This document shows positions 42,685-51,160 of a stretch of DNA of 64,000 nucleotides, in pieces. The translations under genes and the position numbers were made by a program. The stretch comes from Streptomyces marispadix. GTDB lineage: Bacteria; Actinomycetota; Actinomycetes; Streptomycetales; Streptomycetaceae. The notes below the pieces were generated by a model. The model was not told the origin of the DNA. It saw only the letters and a program-made list of their open reading frames with translations, and ran no database searches. The stretch lies in contig NZ_JAKWJU010000002.1 of assembly GCF_022524345.1 (NCBI RefSeq), positions 5,632,001 through 5,696,000 on the forward strand. The letters are read 5' to 3'. The number at the start of each line of letters is the position of its first letter. The stretch's first letter is position 1.

Positions 42685-43263
42685 TCATGCCTTCTTCCGT
42701 GCCCGTTTCGCCTCCTGCTTGTAGGCGCGGACCTTCTCCAGGGACTCCTGTCCCGTGATGTCGGCCGCCGAACGGTGCGCGTCCTGCTCGCCGTAGGGGC
42801 CTGCCGCCTCCCGCCAGCCCTCCGGGGTCACGCCCATCTGCTTGCCCAGCAGCGCGAGGAAGATCTGCGACTTCTGCTTCCCGTAGCCGGGAAGGTCGTT
42901 GAGCCGGTCCAGCAGTTCGCGGCCTGTGGCGACACCGCGCCACACCGCGCTCGCGTCACCGTCGTAGTGGTCGACGAGGTACTGGCAGAGCTGCTGCACG
43001 CGCTTGGCCATCGATCCCGGATAGCGGTGCACGGCGGGCTTCTGCGACAGCAGCGCCGCGAACTGCTCCGGGTCGCTCGCGGCGATCACGTGCGCGTCCA
43101 GGTCGTCCGCGCCCATGCGCTGCGCGATGGTGTACGGACCCGTGAACGCCCACTCCATGGGCACCTGTTGGTCCAGAAGCATGCCGGTCATGGCGGCCAG
43201 GGGGCTGCGGCTGAGCAACTCGTCGGCTTCCGGTTGCTGTGCGAGGCGAAGGGTGATGTCCAT
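42685..43263 (-). CDS. HhH-GPD-type base-excision repair protein
   Basis: 192 residues. MTGMLLDQQVPMEWAFTGPYTIAQRM opens the fold, and LLDRLNDLPGYGKQKSQIFLALLGKQMGV is a helix-hairpin-helix (LPGYGKQK), as in the endonuclease III/AlkA superfamily. The catalytic Asp normally found about 18 residues after the hairpin is not clearly present and there is no iron-sulfur loop, so activity as a glycosylase is uncertain. The C-terminal tail (QDAHRSAADITGQESLEKVRAYKQEAKRARKKA) is common in actinobacterial members. The ATG at 43263 is used. Monocistronic. Confidence 0.85.
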   Translation of the reverse strand: MDITLRLAQQPEADELLSRSPLAAMTGMLLDQQVPMEWAFTGPYTIAQRMGADDLDAHVIAASDPEQFAALLSQKPAVHRYPGSMAKRVQQLCQYLVDHYDGDASAVWRGVATGRELLDRLNDLPGYGKQKSQIFLALLGKQMGVTPEGWREAAGPYGEQDAHRSAADITGQESLEKVRAYKQEAKRARKKA

Positions 43264-43315
43264 GCCCCGATGATCGCCCTCTCGGCGCCGCATCGCACGC
43301 CTGCCGCTGCGTCTT

Positions 43316-43444
43316 TCACAGGGCGTGACCGGCAGTTCGTCGTGAGCCGGGGGCGGTCTGTTCTCGGACTCGGGACAGGTCGGCGGCCGCGAGGGAGAGG
43401 GCGAGCATCACGAGAAGCAGAATCCATCGTGGGTCGTCCAACAT
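43316..43444 (-). CDS. Possible 42-residue small membrane protein
   Basis: The ATG at 43444 leads into MLDDPRWILLLVMLALSLAAADLSRVREQ, one strongly hydrophobic helix of about 17 residues, then a basic tail ending at a TGA at 43316. The frame is open upstream too (ALGADERRQAADDL) with coding-like third positions, so a longer protein is possible. It lies just upstream of the HhH-GPD gene on the same strand. No homology recognised. Confidence 0.35.
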   Translation of the reverse strand: MLDDPRWILLLVMLALSLAAADLSRVREQTAPGSRRTAGHAL

Positions 43445-43719
43445 GAGATCGTCGGCGGCTTGTCGGCGCTCGTCGGCCCCCAGCGCCCTCGTCGCCTGAT
43501 CCGACTCGGCCCAGCCCCCGGGGGGCGTCGGGAGGCGCTGTCCACAGGACAGCAGGGCCTCTGTCGCGGTGCTCGTTCCACAATGCGTGAGCGCCGAGCT
43601 CTGGCGATATCTACGCCCTCGGCGGTAAGTGGCGTTTTCACCGTAACCCGCGTGTCAACAGGAAAGCATCGAGCTGCGAGTCGATTTTCCGCCGCCGTTC
43701 CTTGGCTACCGTCGCGGCC
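43445..43719. other. Intergenic region upstream of the hydrolase
   Basis: Nothing firmly identified. Together with 43264-43444 it separates the divergent HhH-GPD and hydrolase genes. It becomes AT-richer towards 43600-43700 (gtaagtggcgttttcaccg), where a promoter for the hydrolase is likely. Confidence 0.4.
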
Positions 43720-44625
43720 ATGCCAGAAATGAAAGCGCTGAATGTCGGCCCGTCAGGAATCGAGATCGCCTACGAGCGCTTCGGTGAGCTCGATACGCCG
43801 CCGGTCCTGCTGATCATGGGCGCCGGTGCACAGATGATCAACTGGCCGGATGGGTTCTGCCAGGAGCTCGTGGCCCGCGGGATGCAGGTGATCCGGTTCG
43901 ACAATCGTGACGCCGGCCGGTCTACGCACTTCTCCGAAGCGCCCGTGCCGGATTTCACGGCGGCGATGGCCGGTGACGTCTCCACGGCGTCCTACACGCT
44001 GTCGGACATGGCGGGCGACGCGATCGGTCTGCTCGATGTGCTGGGGTTGGGCAGCGTGCACGTCGTAGGTGCCTCGATGGGCGGGATGATCGCGCAAGTG
44101 GTCGCGCTGGAGGCCCCGGACCGGGTTCGTTCGTTGACGTCGATGATGTCCACCACCGGTGCACCCGACGTGGGGCAGGCCGATATGTCGGTGTTCGCCG
44201 AGTTGGGAAGACCGCCGCAGGACCGGGACGCCTTCGTCGAGTGGCACGTGCGCGCCATGCGGATCGCCGCGTCGCCGAAGTTCGAGTTCGACGCGGCCGC
44301 GGCAGCCAAGCAGGCCGGACGGATCTACGACCGTGGCTACGACATCCTCGGCTTCCACCGCCAGGGCATCGCAGTCCTGGCGACAGGCGACCTCACGCCG
44401 CGGCTGACGAGACTGCGGGTTCCCACGCTGGTGGTGCACGGCACCGCCGACCCCCTGTTCGACATCAGCGGCGGGCGGGCCACCGCGGCCGCTATCCCGC
44501 ACGCCGAGCTTGTGACCGTCGACGGCATGGCCCACAGCCTCCCGAGGGAGCTGTGGCCCGAACTCGCCACGCACATCGCCCGTCTGGTCAACCGCGCCGA
44601 GGCCGACACGGTCCCCGACGCCTGA
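43720..44625 (+). CDS. Alpha/beta-hydrolase
   Basis: 301-residue cytosolic hydrolase. PPVLLIMGAGAQMINWPDGFCQELVARGMQVIRFDNRDAGRSTHF is the first half of the fold with the oxyanion-hole region. VHVVGASMGGMIAQVVALEAP holds the nucleophile elbow G-x-S-M-G. Asp of VVHGTADPLFD and His of DGMAHSLPRELWP complete the triad. The overall layout fits the DNRDxGxS group containing esterases such as aclacinomycin methylesterase RdmC. The ATG at 43720 is chosen from the family's N-terminus. Substrate unknown; no linked pathway gene is adjacent. Confidence 0.92.
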   Translation: MPEMKALNVGPSGIEIAYERFGELDTPPVLLIMGAGAQMINWPDGFCQELVARGMQVIRFDNRDAGRSTHFSEAPVPDFTAAMAGDVSTASYTLSDMAGDAIGLLDVLGLGSVHVVGASMGGMIAQVVALEAPDRVRSLTSMMSTTGAPDVGQADMSVFAELGRPPQDRDAFVEWHVRAMRIAASPKFEFDAAAAAKQAGRIYDRGYDILGFHRQGIAVLATGDLTPRLTRLRVPTLVVHGTADPLFDISGGRATAAAIPHAELVTVDGMAHSLPRELWPELATHIARLVNRAEADTVPDA

Positions 44626-44764
44626 CGGAAGGGGCGATCCGCCCAGGCGGCACCGAGACCGGTGTGACGCGGTGCGCCAAAACTCGTTCATGACTCGTCA
44701 TGGAACCCTGCCGGGCGGCAGTGGGCCCGGCAGCCGCCTCTCGCTCACGCCCGCCGGGAGCCGG

Positions 44765-45184
44765 TCAGCAGGCGATGTCGACGATCTGGATGTTCTGGAT
44801 GTTCGTCACCTTGTGCCAGCCCGGACCGACGGGCGCCTCTCCGGACGGTCTGACCTTGCAACCCGGGGCGACCCAGTAGCCGTCGACGTCTTTCACGCCC
44901 ACGTCGGGGCCGTCCTGACCGGTCTTGAGCACCCGCCACGTCGAGGAATCGTGCTGCCTTCCCCACTGGTCGGTGATCAGGAGACGGTGCCGGTCGTCAC
45001 GGTTGTGGACCTCACCGCAGATATGGCCGCCGATCTCGCAGGTCCCGAGGAGACGCGACCCCGCGGCCACTTGTGCTCCGCTGTGCGGACGGGCACCCGT
45101 CGTAGCGGCCGTCGCGGTCGGCGCCGAAAACGCCACCAGGGCGCTCGCCGTCAGCGCCACGAGGACCGAGCTGAGTGATCGCAA
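44765..45184 (-). CDS. Small secreted protein of unknown function
   Basis: 139 residues. The first 27 (MRSLSSVLVALTASALVAFS APTATA) form a Sec signal peptide with an AxA-type cleavage site after ATA. The mature part of about 110 residues is beta-rich with three or four Cys (GTCEIGGHICGEVHNRDD, APGCKV, VDIAC) that could form two disulfides. It contains the aromatic-rich HRLLITDQWGRQHDSSTWRVLKTGQDGPDVGVKDVDGYWV. No family recognised. The ATG at 45184 has GAGGAGGCTTC upstream. Probably extracellular; it may be an inhibitor-like or cell-wall-associated protein, but there is no evidence for a specific role. Confidence 0.82.
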   Translation of the reverse strand: MRSLSSVLVALTASALVAFSAPTATAATTGARPHSGAQVAAGSRLLGTCEIGGHICGEVHNRDDRHRLLITDQWGRQHDSSTWRVLKTGQDGPDVGVKDVDGYWVAPGCKVRPSGEAPVGPGWHKVTNIQNIQIVDIAC

Positions 45185-45327
45185 TGAAGCCTCCTCTTTC
45201 GACCAGTCGTCATCATCCGTCAGGGACAGGGAACTTCCGCGCTCTGAAGACGGGCACCTGATTCACCTTCATCGCCCCGGGCAGGTGCGTCGTCTTCAAG
45301 GCTGCCGGGCGTGGAGTTGTCGCGCAG

Positions 45328-45381
45328 CCCCGGTCTCCACGGAAGCCCCGGTCTCCACGGAAGCCCCGGTCTCCACGGAAG
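45328..45381. repeat. 18-nt tandem repeat, three exact copies
   Basis: ccccggtctccacggaag is repeated three times without a mismatch at 45328-45345, 45346-45363 and 45364-45381. It lies in the 447-bp divergent region between the secreted protein and the LodA-like gene. That region otherwise contains no gene and should hold both promoters. Confidence 0.95.
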
Positions 45382-45631
45382 CAGATCCCTCCGCTGCGGC
45401 CAGTGGGCGCTCCCACCCCGTGTGAATCCCCTGTGCGATTCCTACGTGTGGTTTCCACCGCGTACGCTCCGCCCCCGCGCGGCCGCCCGTAGGCACGGGG
45501 CCCTGGATACGGACCCGATGCGGCGCCGTGGTCCGAAGCCGTAACCCATGTGGCGGTCAAGGAATATCGGCAGGGAAAGCACGAACCTACGTTTGAGACC
45601 GGACTCGGGCCCCACGAGGGAAGGCTCTTCG

Positions 45632-47653
45632 GTGGACGGTCGAATAGTGCAGGTGAAGATCCACCCGGCCATAGGCGTCGCCCGCATCGGCAACAGCGAC
45701 GAGGCACCCTTCATCGGCCCGGAATCACCGGATCAGGAACCAGGGGAACCCGGCTCGTACAAGGACGCGTCCGGAGCGATCCGCAGACAGGCCGCACGTT
45801 TCCGGGTGTACGGCTACAACGCCGCGGGGGAAGTCGTACGGGAGTTGAAGCCGGGCGACTCGGGTGTCTCCGAGATCCGGTGGACGGTGCACCTGGCGAA
45901 CAAGAAGGCCGCCTGGTACCAGTTCCATGTGCCGCTCGACATCCCTGAGGGGAAGACGCTCGCGGCCACGCAATACGCCCGGAGGAACGCCGACGTCGCC
46001 GGTGCCGACCGTAGGAAGCTGGTGATCGACCCCGGAAGCCGGACCGTTCGCGGCTCGGCGGCCGAGGCGCAGAAGTTCGACACCGGCAAGATCATGGGCA
46101 AGGCGGTGTATCTGGGGGAGATCTCCACCCGTTCCGACGGCCGCCTCTTGGTGCTCGGCGGCAGGGGGAATTCCGCCTCGTACAAGAACAAGCCGATCAC
46201 GGGAGTCGCCAACAACGACACCTGGTACGACGATGTGGCCGACGGGCCGGTGACGGCCAAGGTCAGTATCGACGGCAGGGAGTTGACCGCCAGCCCGGCC
46301 TGGGTGGTGGTGGGCCCACCTGACTACGCGCCAGGCGTCAAGTCCGTTCGCACCCTCTACGATCTGCTCTTCGACGTGTTCGTGGAGGCCGGTTCGCTGA
46401 CCCGCCCGCAGACGATCTCTTTCGCCGACCACATCGAGCCGATTCTGCGGCGATTCTCCGAACTCCAGTGGGTCAACCACGGCTTCGCGACCCAATTCGG
46501 CCGGCAGGGCCCCAACTTCTTCCTCGACCCCGCGTTGCGGAAACGGCTCTCCGACCCTTCCGAGCGCAACCGCGAACTGCGCCGCCAGATGTACGTAGCC
46601 CTGCGCGACTACGGCCGCGACGGCAAGTCACCGCTGCCGTGGCCCTGGCTCTACGGCGACGCCATGGCCGGCAAGCCGAACTCCGTGCGTCAGCACATCA
46701 AACTGTCCCCGGTGCAGGACTGGATGCTCCAGCGCTGGGCCGACGGCGCGTTCGAGGCCGAGCCGCTGCGGCACCCCCGCCCCGTGGCCGATGAAGCACC
46801 CGTCGCGGAGCAGCCGGGACTGCTGGACCGCGCGGCCCTGGAACACTGTGCCGCCGAGGCGTTCCACCCGGGCTGCGAGGTCACCTGGCCCATCAGGCAT
46901 ACGACGATGTTCGCCGAGCCCTTCCGCATCCTGCACCGCGCGCCGGGCACCTCGGAGCCGGACTTCGGGCCGACGCTCACCCCGCAGGAGGCGGCCGTCA
47001 AGAACGGTCCCCTCTACGCGCAAGGGCCCGGTGACCTCACGCGCTGGATGGCCGCCCCATGGCAGGCCGACACCGCGAGCTGCCGCTCCGGCTACGAGGT
47101 GGTGGCCAACCTCGGCCCCCGCTACAGCCCGTATCTGCCGACCTTCTGGCCTGCCCATGTGCCCAACCACGTGCTCAAGGCGGAGGACTTCGAGACGGTC
47201 AACACGCCACCGTCCGACGGTGACGACAGCGCCCGCGAGAAGGCGTTCGAACGTCGGGCGACCTGGCTGCGCGGCCTCAACGGGAACATGAACCAGCAGC
47301 GCGCCCAGATGATCAAGGACTGGCCGAAGCTCGGGATCGTCGAGGTCCGCGAATACACCGTCGGCGACGGGAAGTTCCCCGACCGCATACAGGTCGAGTC
47401 ACACCCGGGAGCACCGCTCGACGAGGCGATGAACACGGCGAACCTCGTCAACTTGCAGGTGCCCGAGGCGGGTTCGGCCGTGCTGGCCGCCGCGGCGGGC
47501 ACCTGGCCCGAGGAGAGGCCCGAACCCGAGACGGTCGAGGCCGAGCACGTCGCACGCGCCGTCAGCGAGGCCGCGGAGGCGACCGGCTACAGCGAGGAGG
47601 AGATCGCCGCCGGATATCTGGAGAGACTCGACCCCTTTCACGATGCGTTGTGA
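45632..47653 (+). CDS. LodA/GoxA-family quinoprotein amino-acid oxidase
   Basis: 673 residues. VQVKIHPAIGVARIGNSDEAPFIGPE is the family N-terminus; VPLDIPEGKTLAATQYARRNADVAGADRRKLVIDPGSRTV, LGEISTRSDGRLLVLGGRG, NNDTWYDDVADGPVTA and AWVVVGPPDYAPGVKSVRTLYDLL are the LodA beta-domains. The C-terminal half holds the cofactor residues: Cys484 in SCRSGYEVVANLG, and Trp506 (FWPAHVPN) or Trp545 (TWLRGLNGN) as cross-link partner for cysteine tryptophylquinone. It should oxidise an amino acid (lysine epsilon or glycine in characterised members) to an aldehyde or keto acid plus NH3 and H2O2. No signal peptide. GTG start at 45632. It overlaps the LodB-like gene (GTGA). Confidence 0.92.
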   Translation: MDGRIVQVKIHPAIGVARIGNSDEAPFIGPESPDQEPGEPGSYKDASGAIRRQAARFRVYGYNAAGEVVRELKPGDSGVSEIRWTVHLANKKAAWYQFHVPLDIPEGKTLAATQYARRNADVAGADRRKLVIDPGSRTVRGSAAEAQKFDTGKIMGKAVYLGEISTRSDGRLLVLGGRGNSASYKNKPITGVANNDTWYDDVADGPVTAKVSIDGRELTASPAWVVVGPPDYAPGVKSVRTLYDLLFDVFVEAGSLTRPQTISFADHIEPILRRFSELQWVNHGFATQFGRQGPNFFLDPALRKRLSDPSERNRELRRQMYVALRDYGRDGKSPLPWPWLYGDAMAGKPNSVRQHIKLSPVQDWMLQRWADGAFEAEPLRHPRPVADEAPVAEQPGLLDRAALEHCAAEAFHPGCEVTWPIRHTTMFAEPFRILHRAPGTSEPDFGPTLTPQEAAVKNGPLYAQGPGDLTRWMAAPWQADTASCRSGYEVVANLGPRYSPYLPTFWPAHVPNHVLKAEDFETVNTPPSDGDDSAREKAFERRATWLRGLNGNMNQQRAQMIKDWPKLGIVEVREYTVGDGKFPDRIQVESHPGAPLDEAMNTANLVNLQVPEAGSAVLAAAAGTWPEERPEPETVEAEHVARAVSEAAEATGYSEEEIAAGYLERLDPFHDAL

Positions 47654-48990
47654 GCGCTCGTATCGCCGGTGCCGTTGTGAGTGCCGGGAGCGCTGTGGGC
47701 ACGGACTCCGGCGCCGGGATCTACGACGTGGTCGTGGCGGGCGGCGGCCCGGCAGGCTGCGCGGCGGCGCTGACGCTCGCGAGGGCAGGCCGTACGGTCC
47801 TGCTCGCGGACGCCGGCACCGGCCCGCCGAAGCTGGGTGAAACCCTCGTGCCCGCGGGCCGGTTGCTGCTCGGGGACCTCGGTGTCGCCGACCTCCCGGT
47901 TGCCGGCCTCGGTGTCGCGGACACCGGTGTCGCCGAACGCGTGCCCGGTCGGGGTCATCTGCCCTGCTACGGCAATCTCTCGGCGTGGGGCTCGGCGGAG
48001 CTGCACGCCGTGGACTTCGTCAACGATCCGCACGGCCACGGCTGGCACCTCGAACGGCCGCTGTTCGACCGGCAGTTGCGCGACGCCTCGCGTGCGGCCG
48101 GGGCAGAGGTCGCCGAGGGCACGGCGGTACGCGATGCGGTGCGGCACGCGGTACGGCGCTCGGCGCCCGGCGGCTGGTCCCTGTCGCTGCGAGCCGCCCG
48201 TACCGTTCCCGGTTCCGGGACCGCTGAACGTGCGGTGCGCTGCCGCTGGTTGATCGACGCCACCGGCCGCGCCGCCCGTATCGCCGTAAGGGCCGGGGCG
48301 CGCCGACGAATCCATGACCGGCTGACCGCCGTCCATACGATCCTGGAGGCGAACTCGCGCGACACAGACCGCCGTTCACTCGTCGAGTCCGACGAGAACG
48401 GGTGGTGGTACACCGCCTTGCAGCCCTCGGGCGGCCGCCTGGTCGCCTACTTCACCGACGCCGACCTGCCCGCCGCCGCGCACACGGCACGCCACTTCGG
48501 GCGGCGGATGCTGGCCACCCGCCATGTGTCCCGCTCGGTCCGCCCTCACGAGCAGTCCATCCCAAGTGCCGCCCCTCCCCGCCGAGTCGCCGCGCACACC
48601 GCCGAACTGGACCGGATCTACGGGGACGGCTGGATCGCCGCCGGGGACGCGGCCGTCGCATTCGACCCGCTCTCCTCCCAGGGCGTACTCACCGCCCTCT
48701 ACACGGGGTTGAGCGCGGGCGAGGCCGTCGACGCCTGTCTGAACCGTACGGGCAGCGGTCCAAGCCGTATGGACATCGGCGAGGAGGCGGTCCTCGCCGA
48801 CTACGCGCGGAAGGTGTCGGAGACGCGAACCGCGTATCTGCGCGGCCACCGAGTCGTCCACGCCCAGGAGAGCCGCTGGCCCCACCGCACCTTCTGGGCG
48901 CGGCGCCACGCACACCTGACCGATCCCCTCCTTCACTCCCGCCCTCCCGAAACGCCGCTACCGACCGCAGGAAAGGACCAGTTCCCATGA
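47650..48990 (+). CDS. LodB-like FAD-dependent maturation oxidoreductase
   Basis: 446-residue flavoprotein of the tryptophan-halogenase/geranylgeranyl-reductase type. YDVVVAGGGPAGCAAALTLARAGRTVLLADA is the FAD Rossmann motif, GETLVPAGRLLLGDL follows, and GDGWIAAGDAAVAFDPLSSQGVLTALYTGLSAGEAV is the second FAD motif with the DP loop. The halogenase motif WxWxIP is absent, as in LodB. In characterised systems LodB is needed to form the quinone cofactor of LodA, so it is probably the maturase here. The GTG start at 47650 overlaps the LodA stop, and its own stop overlaps the next gene (ATGA): a tightly coupled operon. Confidence 0.9.
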   Translation: MSARIAGAVVSAGSAVGTDSGAGIYDVVVAGGGPAGCAAALTLARAGRTVLLADAGTGPPKLGETLVPAGRLLLGDLGVADLPVAGLGVADTGVAERVPGRGHLPCYGNLSAWGSAELHAVDFVNDPHGHGWHLERPLFDRQLRDASRAAGAEVAEGTAVRDAVRHAVRRSAPGGWSLSLRAARTVPGSGTAERAVRCRWLIDATGRAARIAVRAGARRRIHDRLTAVHTILEANSRDTDRRSLVESDENGWWYTALQPSGGRLVAYFTDADLPAAAHTARHFGRRMLATRHVSRSVRPHEQSIPSAAPPRRVAAHTAELDRIYGDGWIAAGDAAVAFDPLSSQGVLTALYTGLSAGEAVDACLNRTGSGPSRMDIGEEAVLADYARKVSETRTAYLRGHRVVHAQESRWPHRTFWARRHAHLTDPLLHSRPPETPLPTAGKDQFP

Positions 48991-49709
48991 GTACGGAAAA
49001 GGAGCACCGGAACGATCCCCGAAGCGGAGAACTCCACGGCCTCCACCGGTTTCTGCTGATCGGCAAGAGACGGATCTTCTCCTACCACCTCGCGCTCTAC
49101 AACGTGGAGGCACACGCCTTCCAGGCGATCGTGACCCTCGACCTCACGGACGCCGTACGCCACGCATATCTCGCGGACCTGGAGAAGAACCAGGACGAGC
49201 GGGTCTTCTACAGCCTCTTCTCCCCGGAGCACTTTCCGCTCGCGGATCTCAAGAACGGCAAGACCTTCAAGGTCCGACTGGAACGTGTCGTCGTCAAACC
49301 GGACGGCTCCAGGGAATTCCAGAAAATGCTGAACGGGCAGCAGACCGACGCGGTTTGCAGACCGGAGGACGTACGGTACTTCCGCAAGCTCGGCGGCCTC
49401 GAATACCCCCGCTACCTCACATACCTCCTGTTCGGCGAGGGCGACGAGGTGCACATCGCACACGAGCTGGCGAAGAAGCCGAACTGGGACGAGGTCGTCA
49501 CCGTCACCGACACACGGAACATCGACCCCGGGATCATGACCAAGATCCCGGACATCACCGTCGAGTCGATCGCGGACCCTCACGGCGTAGTGGAGGAGAG
49601 CCCGTTGAAGAAGGGCCGGAGATACGACGCCAAGGTCGACGGAGCCGGTGCTTCGATCAGCTTCAAGGCGGGCCGCCAGGGCTGGTGGAACCACACCAGC
49701 CTCAACTAG
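48987..49709 (+). CDS. Third protein of the LodAB-like operon, unknown function
   Basis: 240 residues, soluble, no family I can name. The sequence HGLHRFLLIGKRRIFSYHLALYNVEAHAFQAIVTLDL and NQDERVFYSLFSPEHFPLADLKNGKTFKVRLERVVVKPDGSREFQK suggests a beta-rich fold. CRPEDVRYFRKLGGLEYPRYLTYLLFGEGDEVHIAHELAKKPNWDEVVTVTD is mixed, and the end has a Lys/Gly segment (KAGRQGWWNHTSLN). It carries only one Cys and no signal peptide. The ATG at 48987 overlaps the LodB stop, so it is almost certainly made with LodA and LodB. It may be a substrate-handling or chaperone subunit; this is inference from position. Confidence 0.8.
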   Translation: MSTEKEHRNDPRSGELHGLHRFLLIGKRRIFSYHLALYNVEAHAFQAIVTLDLTDAVRHAYLADLEKNQDERVFYSLFSPEHFPLADLKNGKTFKVRLERVVVKPDGSREFQKMLNGQQTDAVCRPEDVRYFRKLGGLEYPRYLTYLLFGEGDEVHIAHELAKKPNWDEVVTVTDTRNIDPGIMTKIPDITVESIADPHGVVEESPLKKGRRYDAKVDGAGASISFKAGRQGWWNHTSLN

Positions 49710-49801
49710 GCGATACCTGGTATTCCAGCCGTAGATCGTGATGTTCTTGGCCGGGTCCGACCTCGAGACGGCGACGGCTACCGCGTCATAGGGTCGTCGC
49801 C

Positions 49802-50239
49802 ATGACCATGGAAGCGCAGGGGCAGGGCCTGTTCTGGGATGTTCAGGCCGGGCGAATCCCGCCACCAGCCGCAGCGGTGACCCTGGGCTGGGAATTGATC
49901 GCCGTCGATCCCGAGCACGGGACCATCGAGGTCGCCTTTCAGGCAGGCGAACAGTTCCTGAACCCGGCAGGGGTGGTTCAAGGCGGCTTCCTGGCCGCCA
50001 TGCTCGACGACACGCTGGGCCCGGCGCTGGTCGCGACCCTGCCCGCCGGGCAGTTCGCGCCGACCTTGGATCTCCATGTCCAGTTCCTCCGCCCTGCCAG
50101 CCCAGGGCGTCTTGTCGGCCGAGGACGTGTCGCACAACGCGGCAACGAGGTGTGTTTCTTGGCTGGAGAACTCGTCGACCCCGACGGGAAGACCGTTGCC
50201 GTGGCGACCGCAACCGCACGGATCAAGAATGTTTCCTGA
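49802..50239 (+). CDS. PaaI-family hotdog-fold thioesterase
   Basis: 145 residues. LGWELIAVDPEHGTIEVAFQAGEQFLNPAGVVQGGFLAAMLDDTLGPALVATLPAGQFAPTLDLHVQFLRPASPGRLVGRGRVAQRGNEVCFLAGELVDPDGKTVAVATATARI is a complete hotdog fold. NPAGVVQGGFLAAMLDDTLG has the Asn, Gly-Gly and Asp/Thr of PaaI-type acyl-CoA thioesterases (HGG replaced by QGG). It hydrolyses an acyl- or aryl-CoA in the cytosol; substrate unknown. The ATG at 49802 is used, with a second ATG two codons later. Unlinked to its neighbours by overlap. Confidence 0.88.
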   Translation: MTMEAQGQGLFWDVQAGRIPPPAAAVTLGWELIAVDPEHGTIEVAFQAGEQFLNPAGVVQGGFLAAMLDDTLGPALVATLPAGQFAPTLDLHVQFLRPASPGRLVGRGRVAQRGNEVCFLAGELVDPDGKTVAVATATARIKNVS

Positions 50240-50520
50240 TCAGTGCCCCACTCAGACCGTGATCTTCATGTGTGGGATGCGGCCTGTCGCCGGTAACGGC
50301 TCGTGCGTGATCGCTCCCGATGGCGGCGTCGCCGATCGGACCAGCCGAGTCAGTGGGTCATGTCGCGGAGAGGAGCCGGCCCGCACCGGTGGCCGCTTCG
50401 GCCGAGCGAAAACGCGCACGGCGTCGGCCGCGGACCTGCCCGAACACCGGCTCCCGGTCGGTGTCGTCGGCGCCGGGCGACGATCCGGCCGGGTCAGGCC
50501 CGGTGGTCCTCAGGGCCAGG

Positions 50521-51093
50521 TCAGGCCCCCGACCTGACGTGCATCCGTTCGCCCTGGGGCCCGAAAAGCCCCAGCATCTCCACGGGTTGGTCGCCGCGGT
50601 TGGCGATGACGTGCGGGGTGCGGGTGTCGAACTCGACGACCTCGCCCGGCTTGAGGTCGAGTTCCCGGTTGCCGAGGACGAGGTACAGCCGGCCGGACAG
50701 CACGTAGATCCACTCGTAGCCCTCGTGGACCTTCGGCTCGTACGGCTCGGGCGGGTCGTGCGGCGGCACGATCACCTTGAACGCCTGCACGCCGCCCGGC
50801 CGCCGGGTCAGGGGGACGAATGTGCGGCCGTGCCGCTTGATCGGTTTCGCCCGCACTCGCGGATCGCCCGTCTCCGGTGCGTCGACCAGCTCGTCGAGCG
50901 GCACCTGATGGGCGCGGGCCAGCGGCAGGAGCAGTTCCAGGGTGGGCTTGCGCTGTCCGGATTCCAGCCGGGACAGGGTGCTGACCGAGATGCCGGTGTT
51001 CTTCGCCAGTTGCGTCAGGGTCGCGCCCCGCTCCACGCGCAGTGCGCGCAGCCGGGGACCGACCCCTTCGAGTACGTCGTCGAACTCTGCCAT
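50521..51093 (-). CDS. XRE-family regulator with C-terminal cupin
   Basis: 190 residues. Residues 10-65 are a lambda-repressor-type HTH (RLRALRVERGATLTQLAKNTGISVSTLSRLESGQRKPTLELLLPLARAHQVPLDEL). Residues 110-188 form a cupin_2 barrel (EGYEWIYVLSGRLYLVLGNRELDLKPGEVVEFDTRTPHVIANRG) that may bind a small ligand or metal. This is the common HTH-cupin architecture. The ATG at 51093 faces the thioredoxin-reductase-like gene 68 bp away, and it probably controls that divergent operon through the tttgcca sites between them. Confidence 0.93.
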   Translation of the reverse strand: MAEFDDVLEGVGPRLRALRVERGATLTQLAKNTGISVSTLSRLESGQRKPTLELLLPLARAHQVPLDELVDAPETGDPRVRAKPIKRHGRTFVPLTRRPGGVQAFKVIVPPHDPPEPYEPKVHEGYEWIYVLSGRLYLVLGNRELDLKPGEVVEFDTRTPHVIANRGDQPVEMLGLFGPQGERMHVRSGA

Positions 51094-51101
51094 GCCCCCA
51101 G

Positions 51102-51129
51102 TTTGCCAAAGCGGCAAGAATGTTTGCCA
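51102..51129. promoter_or_regulatory. Candidate operator of the XRE-cupin regulator
   Basis: The 68-bp divergent region contains tttgcca at 51102-51108 and again at 51123-51129, spaced 21 bp (two helical turns). The inverted half ggcaa lies between them at 51113-51117. Such a pair of direct sites plus an inverted half fits an XRE dimer operator shared by both genes. Confidence 0.45.
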
Positions 51130-51160
51130 ATCTCTGGGAAGTGTCCGCACCCTGGCAGAC

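Noticed and set aside
45311..45544. 77-residue plus-strand frame with GLHGSP repeats
   Set aside because: The repeats come from the 18-nt tandem repeat in a divergent promoter region; there is no ribosome site or family.
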